Origin: an uncultured Monoglobus sp.
GTDB taxonomy: Bacteria; Bacillota; Clostridia; Monoglobales; Monoglobaceae
Length of the DNA stretch: 64,000 nucleotides
Assembly: GCA_947628795.1 (NCBI GenBank)
Contig: CANRBF010000004.1
Coordinates: forward strand, 62,001 to 126,000
Reading direction: 5' to 3'
Shown piece after piece: positions 8,898 to 16,080 of this stretch (positions within the stretch are counted from its first letter, which is position 1; each line of letters begins with the position of its first letter). Both the position numbers and the translations under genes were made by a program. The notes under the pieces were generated by a model that was not told where the DNA came from, did not search any database, and was given only the letters and a program-made list of their open reading frames with translations.

Positions 8898-9575
8898 CTA
8901 GCTGCTGATCTCGTCGTTTTGCATGACGGTATTAAAATATTCTATACCGCCGAGAGCGTATATTTCATCGCTCACGCTGCCGCCCGTTCTTTCGCCCTTT
9001 TCAAGATTTTTCCTGCTTATCTCATAGATCAGCTCGACGGTATCGTCAGTGGTGTTTCTGACTCTCAAATTGGCCTTGCGCATATAACGCTTGAATATAA
9101 GCGCCGCTATTTTTTCCTCATTGGCGCGCGCCGCTCTTATTATTATCAAAATGCGGTTGTCGTTTTTGATGCGTCCGAAAACAAGCAGCAGAATAAACGC
9201 GAACGCACTTCCTATGCCCGCCACAAGATAGTCGCCCGCGCCGCAGCATATGCCCACAACGACCGTCCAGAATATGTAGACCGTGTCGCGGGAATCCTTG
9301 ATCGCCGTCCTGAAACGAACGATGGACAGCGCGCCGACCATACCGAGCGACAGAGCTATGTTATTTCCTATTACTATCATGACCGTGGTGGTGACTATAG
9401 TCAGCGCCACAAGCGAGACGTTGAACTTTTTGCTGTATATGCTTCCGTCGTGGGATAATTTGTACGACAGAAATATGAAGCACGCGATGATCGACGCCGC
9501 CGCAAGGCGCAAAACGATCATCTGAGCGGTCAATTCGCCGCCCGACTCAAGGGTCTGCAACAGATATTCTCTCAT
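8898..9575 (-). CDS. DUF4956 membrane protein
   Basis: 225 residues with about four membrane helices (roughly 22-40, 53-72, 76-95 and 101-130), then a cytoplasmic alpha/beta domain with an RILIIIRAARA strand. The hallmark is the conserved SLGMVGALSIVRFRTAIKD segment of DUF4956. In my recollection of this family, it is commonly next to VTC-domain and CotH genes, exactly as here, but I know of no demonstrated biochemical activity. It lies 18 bases downstream of the VTC gene and 58 bases upstream of the CotH gene, all in one direction. Confidence 0.85.
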   Translation of the reverse strand: MREYLLQTLESGGELTAQMIVLRLAAASIIACFIFLSYKLSHDGSIYSKKFNVSLVALTIVTTTVMIVIGNNIALSLGMVGALSIVRFRTAIKDSRDTVYIFWTVVVGICCGAGDYLVAGIGSAFAFILLLVFGRIKNDNRILIIIRAARANEEKIAALIFKRYMRKANLRVRNTTDDTVELIYEISRKNLEKGERTGGSVSDEIYALGGIEYFNTVMQNDEISS

Positions 9576-9593
9576 AATGTTAGTCCTCCTGTA

Positions 9594-10280
9594 TTAATTC
9601 ATTGTCGCGAGCCGCGCCAGACAATATTTGCTGACCGACATTTCCGAGCAGTTGACCGCGCTCACCATGTTTTTTATATAGCCCAGCAGAAATCCGTTGT
9701 ACTTGACTTCAAGAACCGAGTTATAAGGGTCGAGCGCGGGATAGAGCGGCAGACGCTCCGAAAATATGTCAAAGCACGCCTCGCTGCCCGTTATCTCGGA
9801 GTCGATAGTGACTCGTATCTTATTCTCTTTGGCGATGTAGGCTCTGCGCGAATACTCCACAACGGCCTTGGGTCTATAGCACAGCCGATTCATAAGGCCG
9901 TAGCACTCGGCCGCGAAAGGCTCTCTGTATTTGAGCAGCGGGCCGTAGCGCCCTCTTGTAAGCTCCTCGGCGTCGGCTCTGGTTATCCTGAGCGAGCGCT
10001 TTTTTTGGTACGCCCCCTCCTTTTGCTTCATCTCAAGCATTCCGAAGTCGGAATTCGGGTCGTATATCCTGAGCCGTATTTTTCTGCGCAGCTCCAGACC
10101 GTCGACCTTGCCGTAGTAATCCAGGTCAGCGGGCGTGTCAAAATACAGCGAGCGTATCTTATAACCGCGCGGCCCGTTGTGAGGGTCAAGCATCATTATT
10201 TTTTCAAGCCGTCCCCGCAGCGCGGCCTCGGCGGACGCGTTAAGCAGAAACTTTTTTTCCTGCCTCAGTACCTCGTTCAA
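9594..10280 (-). CDS. VTC-domain (polyphosphate polymerase-like) protein
   Basis: About 228 residues from a TTG at 10278-10280 with a GGGAG site 8 bases upstream. The frame is open to 10400, but that would place translation at the transcription start inside a structured leader, so the shorter form is chosen. The VTC tunnel signatures are present: LRQEKKFLL, KIRSLYFDT, LRRKIRLRIYD (basic substrate-binding residues), LEMKQKEG (the catalytic-tunnel Lys and Glu pattern), KAVVEYSRRAY, RVTIDSEI and SVLEVKYNG (the terminal Glu and Lys). The family comprises ATP-driven polyphosphate polymerases and other triphosphate-tunnel enzymes. It is the first gene of the six-gene operon. Whether it makes polyphosphate or senses a polyphosphate or nucleotide is unknown. 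Confidence 0.85.
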   Translation of the reverse strand: MNEVLRQEKKFLLNASAEAALRGRLEKIMMLDPHNGPRGYKIRSLYFDTPADLDYYGKVDGLELRRKIRLRIYDPNSDFGMLEMKQKEGAYQKKRSLRITRADAEELTRGRYGPLLKYREPFAAECYGLMNRLCYRPKAVVEYSRRAYIAKENKIRVTIDSEITGSEACFDIFSERLPLYPALDPYNSVLEVKYNGFLLGYIKNMVSAVNCSEMSVSKYCLARLATMN

Positions 10281-10304
10281 AATCTGTTCACTCCCATACA
10301 AAAA

Positions 10305-10378
10305 CCCCGCAAAAAACAACACTCTCCGGTGCCCGCGCATTATTAAACAATACGCGCGCTTTACGTGTTTAAGCGGGG
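10305..10378 (-). promoter_or_regulatory. Structured leader RNA of the exopolysaccharide operon (attenuator or riboswitch candidate)
   Basis: The roughly 120-nt leader between promoter and VTC start folds into nested helices on the minus strand. CCCCGC (10373-10378) pairs with GCGGGG (10305-10310), AACAC (10365-10369) with GUGUU (10318-10322), and an inner hairpin spans 10334-10358 with CGCGC/GCGCG arms. The outer 3' arm is followed by a U-run, giving terminator-like shape. It does not match the c-di-GMP-I, purine, preQ1 or fluoride riboswitch consensus that I can recall. Ligand and regulatory role are unknown. Confidence 0.45.
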
Positions 10379-10406
10379 ATGTATTAACTCTTTGCCTCAA
10401 TTATTC

Positions 10407-10435
10407 AGTATAATGAGCCTATCTTGATTTGTCAA
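10407..10435 (-). promoter_or_regulatory. Sigma-A promoter of the six-gene exopolysaccharide operon
   Basis: On the minus strand TTGACA (10430-10435), a 17-base spacer and TATACT (10407-10412) form a near-consensus promoter. Predicted transcription start is near 10400. Confidence 0.8.
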
Positions 10436-10541
10436 GGCAAATTGCCGCTTTTCTTGCAAATTGCACAATATAAGAACAGAAAATCATATTTAAATTCTTA
10501 ATTTTAACGCTGAACCTATTTTAAATTTTTCTGTTTGTGCA

Positions 10542-10579
10542 CAAAATCGGCAGACCTTTTTTTCGGCCCGCCGATTTTG
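10542..10579 (-). terminator. Inverted repeat after the pectate lyase gene
   Basis: A perfect 10-base inverted repeat, CAAAATCGGC (10542-10551) with GCCGATTTTG (10570-10579), lies about 20 bases past the stop codon of the pectate lyase gene. The loop is long (18 bases) and the T-run after the stem is poor, so it may be a stabilising or weak terminator structure. Confidence 0.5.
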
Positions 10580-10600
10580 ATCGTTTTGCTTTATTTTACA

Positions 10601-13600
10601 TTATTTTACATTTGTATACGGCTGCAGATTTCCGCTGCTCCAGAGATAGAACTTGACGTCGGTGTAGTCCTTGTCAAACGTCATGTCGCTGACGATATAC
10701 TCCGAATCCGACATGGGTATCTCCGCGATCTTCGCGTCCGCCAGAACGCCGTTTTCGTAGGCCGCGGCTATAAACATGGCGCCGCTCTGCTCGCCGACGT
10801 TCTTTATCGACGCCTTGACCGCCCTGCCGTCCATAACGGGCTCGCTGACATAGAACACCTTGTCGCTCAAAAATTCCTTTTCAAGCCTCATGTTGGCAAA
10901 GTATGTGGGGTCGGCGGTCTTTACCAGACGTATCGAGCGCAGGGTCGTGTCTCTGCCCTCAATGCTGCCGATGGTCGTCTCGCCGAGAACAGTGCCGTCC
11001 TTCTTAGAGGCGGTCATTGTGATAAACCCGTCGGTTCCCGCTTTTGAGTAATCTATCTTGGTGTCAAAGTGTACCCAGCCGCTGCCGCCTAACTGATCGT
11101 ACGTTATAAACGGATTGGCTCTGTCGTCAAGAGCGGGTCCCTTGTTGATCTGATCGTTCGCGTTATTGATTATTTCGGCGAACACGTTTTCGCCGTTCTG
11201 CCAGTTGCCCGCCTTGTTCTCGAAATAAACCCTGAAGCTGCGCGCCACGTCTTTATCCACATACACGTCGAAGTCAAAGTCCACAACTCCGTCGCTGTAG
11301 GGCTGCGCGAGCTCGCGGTACACGTTGAAGGTCTCGACATAGAGGGCGGGCTCGCCGTCTTTATAAACGACGCTGTTGGTGCTCAGCGCTCCGTTCTCGG
11401 TGGAGGCGCCGTCCTGCCATACGTCGTACTGCGCGGCGGTACCCGGGTCGACAGTGGGCGCCGGAGTGCCCGTGGGCTCGGGAGTAGGCAGACCCGCGAA
11501 GTTGGACTTGTTGTCAAGCTTCAGATCGCTGAAGCTCGCCATCGAGTAGTACGCCTTGGGAGACGCGTCAGACTGACCCTGATGCGAGTCAATGGCGACG
11601 CCGACATACATCGTTTCGGGAAGGCCCTTGATGTTCATGATATATGGCTGTCTGATATTGTCGGTGTAGCTCTCGCCTCCGTTTGAAACCGAGAACACCA
11701 GGTTATCGCCGTCACGCTGGATCCTGAGATAATTCGGAAGCTCGTGGGCCTCGCCGGGCAGCCAGTTGTAGCCTTTTTTGTTTCCGTCGTTATACTCGCC
11801 CAGAACATTCGCCGAGATAACGCCGCCGTTTTTATCCTTAAAGAATATGCCAGTTTTCATATCGGTCGAGTTGGTCTCGTCGGGGTCGGTCGCCAGCGCG
11901 CCGCCCTTTGTGGTCCTTGCGACGATCCTGGGATTTCTGCCGAGCTTTATCCAGCCGTCCACCAAAGCCGCCGATACCGAGTTGGCATCCAGAGTACTGC
12001 GGACCATAAGACCCATGACGGGGCCGTTCTCATTGCCCATCATATCTTCCATCTTGATCGAGATATCGAAGTTGCCCGTTACCTGCTTGTACATAAAGGC
12101 GCAGCTGTCAGCCTTTCCGCCGATCTTTCCGCTGCCGCCGATCGTGTAGATCCCGTTTGCGTCGACCGAGGCCGCGCCGTTTCCGTATCCGGGCGAGCCG
12201 ATCTTTGCCATCTGCCAGCCCTCGGGGGTGCTGCTTCCGTTTACGTACACGATCGAGGTGGTGCTGCGTGTGCTTTCGCCAGCGTCGTTATACGCCATGC
12301 AGGACAGATAATGCTCGCCGATATCGAGAGATATCGAGTCGTCTATCGCCGAGGCGCCCGGATATTCCCTGATCATGTTCGGGCCGTCCCACAATTCCAT
12401 TTTGGTTACAGTCGTATTTCCCACGGGTGACGCCTGTGCCTTGTAAGCCACGGTCTGCGTGTCGTTTATGACCGTCCACCTTCCGTTGTTGACGGTCGTG
12501 TCGCCAACCTTGCCGTTAACCGAGGCGATCGCGGGCGATGTGACAACTATCTCCGGATTGGTCGGCAGCGTCGCGCTCTGCTCAGCCGTCCAATCGTTGA
12601 CATAGGCCTCTATCCATGTGTAGCCCGCTTTTTCGCCCTCTTGTATAATATCCTCGTCCTTCGCGGTTCCCATGTTGTTCGCGGTCTTCCAATCCGCGGG
12701 GATCTCAAAGGGCTTTTCGACTTTTTCAAATCCGCTGATGCCGCCGACCTCATCGGAGTTGTTGATTATCCTGCCTGTTCTGTTTTTCGCGTCGGCTATT
12801 ATTCTGGCGTCGGTCGCGTCGCGCTTGGGCAGCGTGGCTCCGATACCGGGCAGTATCGCGTCCTTGACCTCGGCGCCCGGGATAACCTCGCTGACGTTCA
12901 GGTCGGGATAAAGCTCATCTCCGAGCGAGAACGGCTCGCTCATTCTTTCGACCTGGTCCGCGGCGTTATTTACAGCTTTGCCCAGCCAGTTGTTCTCTGT
13001 CACATCGGAACAATTATCCACATAGTTGTTCTCCATATAGAATTGACTCTTGTATGTAACGCCGTCAACCGTTTTTGCCAGATCTTTAAAATCATAAATC
13101 CTCGGCTTTCTGTCCTCGCGGGTGCTGGGGCCGAAGCTGTAATAGTTGTTGGCATAGTTGATCTTTGAGGGATTGAGCACCTGATTGTGAGGCGAGGTCG
13201 GCTCGCCGCCGTAGGCCGAGTTGGTAACGCCCCAGTTGTAGACCATATTGTTTTGAATATCGGTCTTTTGCAGCACGCGGTCAAGTCTGGGCGAGCGGCT
13301 GTCGTGATGGGCGAACAGATTGCGGTAGTAGGTCGCGTTGGTGCCGCCCAGGATTCCGCCGTAGCCGTGAGCGCCCTTGAAGTGGCCCGAAAGCCTCATG
13401 CTCTCGGCCGCTATCGTGTCCTGAACGGTAAGGCGCTGACCTTGTTTGTATGTGGCGTTCTCGGCACTGCCGGCATAAAGCGTCAGGCCCTCATCCACAA
13501 ACCAGCTGGTTGAGCAGTGGTCTATGATAACGTCTTGGTTCCACTGGCCGCCGATTCCGTCATACTCGCCGCCGTTCTTGTTGGTGGGGCGGACGCGCAT

Positions 13601-14191
13601 ATAGCGGATCATAACGTTCTTTCTGCCGTTGCCTATTCTGAGATCTCCGCCCGTCAGAGTAACGCCGTCTCCGGGTGCGGTCTGGCCGAGCAGAGTGATG
13701 TTGTTTCGATTAATATAGAGCGTGTCGGGCACCTCGATAATGCCGCCCACGTCAAAGACAACTATCCTGCCGACCGTCTCGGAATCGTCGCCGGTCGTCA
13801 CGCCGTCGCCCACAGCGTCGGCAAGCGTTCCGGGGCCGTCAGCGTCAAGTTTCGTTACGTGGTACACCTCGACGGTTCCGCCGTTATCCAAAGCGGCTCT
13901 TGCGCCCTTGGTGTATTTTCCTCCGCCCTCGGCGCCCGGGAAAGCGGGCAGCGGATTAGGCACTGCGGTAGGGATCGGCTCCTGCGAAGGCGCCGCGCTT
14001 TCCGCGGGATCTTCCTCGCCCTCGGCGCCCGGGGAAGCGGACGACGGGTTAGGCACCGCGGTAGGATCGGGCTCCTGCGAAGGCGCCGCGCTTTCCGCGG
14101 GATTTTCCTCGCCCTCGGCAAAAATCGGGCATATCGAAAATACGGAAAACGCCACGCATAATACCAAAATATAAGACAATAATTTTTTCAT
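10601..14191 (-). CDS. Secreted multidomain pectate lyase (PL1-like)
   Basis: 1196 residues from ATG 14191, preceded by GAGCGAGG; an upstream in-frame start is less likely. Residues 1-25 are a signal peptide (cleavage near PIFA). Residues 26-95 are an acidic Pro/Glu/Ala/Ser linker made of two 31-residue repeats. The lyase domain (about 95-500) begins PAFPGAEGGGKYTKGARA and carries the parallel beta-helix signatures of PL1 pectate lyases: LDADGPGTLADAV, VVFDVGGIIEV, ITLLGQTAPGDGV, VMIRYMRVRP and VIIDHCSTSW. Downstream are an Ig-like domain (about 545-650), a concanavalin-like domain (about 660-890), a Pro-rich linker, and a further beta-sandwich region (about 915-1196), probably carbohydrate-binding. 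It should cleave polygalacturonate by beta-elimination outside the cell. No sortase signal or S-layer domain is seen, so it may be released. It is monocistronic, with its own promoter. Confidence 0.88.
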   Translation of the reverse strand: MKKLLSYILVLCVAFSVFSICPIFAEGEENPAESAAPSQEPDPTAVPNPSSASPGAEGEEDPAESAAPSQEPIPTAVPNPLPAFPGAEGGGKYTKGARAALDNGGTVEVYHVTKLDADGPGTLADAVGDGVTTGDDSETVGRIVVFDVGGIIEVPDTLYINRNNITLLGQTAPGDGVTLTGGDLRIGNGRKNVMIRYMRVRPTNKNGGEYDGIGGQWNQDVIIDHCSTSWFVDEGLTLYAGSAENATYKQGQRLTVQDTIAAESMRLSGHFKGAHGYGGILGGTNATYYRNLFAHHDSRSPRLDRVLQKTDIQNNMVYNWGVTNSAYGGEPTSPHNQVLNPSKINYANNYYSFGPSTREDRKPRIYDFKDLAKTVDGVTYKSQFYMENNYVDNCSDVTENNWLGKAVNNAADQVERMSEPFSLGDELYPDLNVSEVIPGAEVKDAILPGIGATLPKRDATDARIIADAKNRTGRIINNSDEVGGISGFEKVEKPFEIPADWKTANNMGTAKDEDIIQEGEKAGYTWIEAYVNDWTAEQSATLPTNPEIVVTSPAIASVNGKVGDTTVNNGRWTVINDTQTVAYKAQASPVGNTTVTKMELWDGPNMIREYPGASAIDDSISLDIGEHYLSCMAYNDAGESTRSTTSIVYVNGSSTPEGWQMAKIGSPGYGNGAASVDANGIYTIGGSGKIGGKADSCAFMYKQVTGNFDISIKMEDMMGNENGPVMGLMVRSTLDANSVSAALVDGWIKLGRNPRIVARTTKGGALATDPDETNSTDMKTGIFFKDKNGGVISANVLGEYNDGNKKGYNWLPGEAHELPNYLRIQRDGDNLVFSVSNGGESYTDNIRQPYIMNIKGLPETMYVGVAIDSHQGQSDASPKAYYSMASFSDLKLDNKSNFAGLPTPEPTGTPAPTVDPGTAAQYDVWQDGASTENGALSTNSVVYKDGEPALYVETFNVYRELAQPYSDGVVDFDFDVYVDKDVARSFRVYFENKAGNWQNGENVFAEIINNANDQINKGPALDDRANPFITYDQLGGSGWVHFDTKIDYSKAGTDGFITMTASKKDGTVLGETTIGSIEGRDTTLRSIRLVKTADPTYFANMRLEKEFLSDKVFYVSEPVMDGRAVKASIKNVGEQSGAMFIAAAYENGVLADAKIAEIPMSDSEYIVSDMTFDKDYTDVKFYLWSSGNLQPYTNVK
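13926..14111. repeat. Two 93-bp tandem repeats in the pectate lyase linker
   Basis: Two adjacent 93-bp units (13926-14018 and 14019-14111) differ at a modest number of positions, and a third unit begins at 14112. They encode two 31-residue Pro/Glu/Ala/Ser linker repeats and keep the reading frame, which suggests recent slippage or unequal exchange. Confidence 0.75.
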
Positions 14192-14232
14192 GATCCTCGC
14201 TCCAATCATTAATTTTTTGTTCTTTAATACAA

Positions 14233-14261
14233 ATTATAACACATTTATCCGCCCAATGCAA
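14233..14261 (-). promoter_or_regulatory. Sigma-A promoter of the pectate lyase gene
   Basis: Minus-strand TTGCAT (14256-14261), a 17-base spacer and TATAAT (14233-14238), 42 bases before the chosen ATG. Confidence 0.7.
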
Positions 14262-14275
14262 CAAAAAGTTAAAAG

Positions 14276-14303
14276 AAAACCGCCGGCGGTGCCGACGGTT
14301 TTT
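14276..14303. terminator. Bidirectional intrinsic terminator after hydA
   Basis: AAAACCGCCGGC / GCCGACGGTTTT with a 3-base loop (one mismatch) and T-runs on both sides, about 12 bases past the hydA stop codon. Confidence 0.85.
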
Positions 14304-14315
14304 GTATGCCGTAAT

Positions 14316-16067
14316 TTAGAACAGGCCTCTGCTCGTGTATGTCGTGTGGAGCAGCTCGTGAGCCCTGTGGGAGCCCGGCTTTTCGAGGTACTCGTTATAG
14401 AGAGTTATCATATCGGGATTCTCGTGGCTCTTTCTGATTCCGCTGGCTCTGTCCTCGGAATAGATAGCCTTGGCGCGCTCAACGCGGACGTCCTTATCCA
14501 TCTTGTCCTTGGAGTTCACTATCGGCTGTCCGCCGCCGTTTACGCAGCCGCCGGGACACGCCATGATCTCGATAAAGTGATAGTCGGCCTTTCCGTCTCT
14601 GATGCTCTCCAGCAGCTTTCTGGCGTTGCCCAGGCCGTGAGCGACCGCGACTTTGATATCCATGCCGCCCATGTTGACTGTGGCCTCTTTGATGCCCTCA
14701 ACTCCGCGAACGCCGTGGTACTCGATCTCCTCGACCGACTTGCCTCCGAGGGTGTCGGCCGCCGTTCTGAGCGCCGCTTCCATAACGCCGCCCGTAGCGC
14801 CGAATATAACGCCCGCGCCGCTGGCTCTCTCAAAGGGCTGATCGAAGTCCTCGTCGGGCAGCTTGCTGAACATTATGCCCGCCTCTTTTATCATATCGGC
14901 CAGCTCGCGGGTGGAGATTACCGCGTCAACGTCTCTCAGGCCGCCGCTCTCCATCTCGGGTCTGCCCGCCTCAAACTTTTTGGCGACGCAGGGCATTACC
15001 GATACCATGTATATGCTCTTGGGGTCTATGCCGTGTTTCTCGGCGTAATAGCTCTTTACGATCGCGCCGAACATCTCGTGGGGAGACTTGCAGCTTGAAA
15101 GATTGTCAAGAAAATCGGGGAAGTTATGCTCGCAGAACTTGACCCAGCCGGGGCTGCAGGATGTTATCATCGGCAGCTTGCCGCCGTTTTTGATCCTCTC
15201 CACAAGCTCGTTCGCCTCCTCCATGATAGTGAGATCGGCGCCCGTGTCGGTGTCGAACACCTTGTCAAATCCCAATCTGCGCAGCGCAGCGGCCATTTTG
15301 CCCGTGACCGCCGTACCCATGGGATAGCCGAATTCCTCGCCCAAAGCGGCTCTTACCGCGGGCGCGGTCTGCACGATAACGACCTTGCTGTCGTCGGCGA
15401 TCGCGTCCCAAACTTCTTTGGTGTTGTTCTTTTCTCTCAGCGCGCCCGTGGGACATGAGATTATGCACTGTCCGCAGTTCACGCAGGACGTGTCCGCCAG
15501 GCTCATATCAAAGGCCGAGCCGACCTTGGTCCTGAATCCGCGCTCCATCGTGTCGATGACCGAAACGGTCTGAACGTTTTTGCACATATTGACGCAGCGG
15601 CGGCAAAGCACGCACTTGTTGTTGTCGCGAACGATAGAGGGTGAAACCTCGTCTATGTCGTAGGTGTTCGTCTCGCCCTCGAACGGGATGTTCTCAACGC
15701 CCAGATCATCGGCAAGAGCCTGAAGCTCGCACTTTTGGTTCCTCGGGCAGCTGAGGCATTTTCTGTCGTGGTCGGAAAGCAAGAGTTCGAGGGTCACTCT
15801 CCTCTGGTCCCTTACCTTCTTTGTGTTTGTCAGCACCTCAAGACCTTCGGACACGGGATAAACGCAGGAAGCCTGGAGCGCTCTCGCGCCCTTTATCTCA
15901 ACGATACACATTCTGCACGCGCCGGTCTTGCTGACGTCTTTTAAGTAGCACAGGGTGGGGATATCTATTCCGTTTTCCCTTGCCGCTTCCAAAATCGTAT
16001 AATTCTCGGGAACAGAAATTTCCGTTCCGTTTATTTTCATGTTAACCATATTAATTTTTTCAGACAT
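14316..16067 (-). CDS. hydA: [FeFe]-hydrogenase catalytic subunit HydA of the trimeric electron-bifurcating enzyme
   Basis: 583 residues. Order: N-terminal [2Fe-2S] ferredoxin-like domain (about 1-80, Cys in PTLCYLKDVSKTGACRMC), the His/Cys3 cluster domain (HDRKCLSCPRNQKC), two [4Fe-4S] motifs (CVLCRRCVNMC and CVNCGQCIISCP), then the H-cluster domain with all three signatures: TSCSPGW, MPCVAKKFE and EIMACPGGCVNGGGQP. Together with HydB and HydC this is the A3-type NAD- and ferredoxin-dependent bifurcating hydrogenase, cytoplasmic, coupling H2 to NADH plus reduced ferredoxin. It is the third gene of hydCBA, 13 bases after hydB, with a GGAGGG site. The length is typical, and no cluster ligand appears missing. 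The maturases HydE, HydF and HydG are not in this window. Confidence 0.95.
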   Translation of the reverse strand: MSEKINMVNMKINGTEISVPENYTILEAARENGIDIPTLCYLKDVSKTGACRMCIVEIKGARALQASCVYPVSEGLEVLTNTKKVRDQRRVTLELLLSDHDRKCLSCPRNQKCELQALADDLGVENIPFEGETNTYDIDEVSPSIVRDNNKCVLCRRCVNMCKNVQTVSVIDTMERGFRTKVGSAFDMSLADTSCVNCGQCIISCPTGALREKNNTKEVWDAIADDSKVVIVQTAPAVRAALGEEFGYPMGTAVTGKMAAALRRLGFDKVFDTDTGADLTIMEEANELVERIKNGGKLPMITSCSPGWVKFCEHNFPDFLDNLSSCKSPHEMFGAIVKSYYAEKHGIDPKSIYMVSVMPCVAKKFEAGRPEMESGGLRDVDAVISTRELADMIKEAGIMFSKLPDEDFDQPFERASGAGVIFGATGGVMEAALRTAADTLGGKSVEEIEYHGVRGVEGIKEATVNMGGMDIKVAVAHGLGNARKLLESIRDGKADYHFIEIMACPGGCVNGGGQPIVNSKDKMDKDVRVERAKAIYSEDRASGIRKSHENPDMITLYNEYLEKPGSHRAHELLHTTYTSRGLF

Positions 16068-16080
16068 CTCTATTCCCTCC

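Noticed and set aside
10305-10378. c-di-GMP-I (GEMM) riboswitch in front of the exopolysaccharide operon
   Set aside because: Tempting for such an operon, but the conserved GCAAA and GACGCAAAGC-type core elements are absent.
10281-10400. N-terminal extension of the VTC protein to a TTG at 10400
   Set aside because: That codon lies at the predicted transcription start and the extension would translate the structured leader; the inner TTG has a Shine-Dalgarno and matches family starts.
11744-14161. Long plus-strand frames of 170-230 codons opposite the pectate lyase gene
   Set aside because: They are antisense shadows caused by codon bias, with compositions rich in Arg, His and Val and no ribosome-binding sites. 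The same applies opposite hydABC, gdhA and nfnB.
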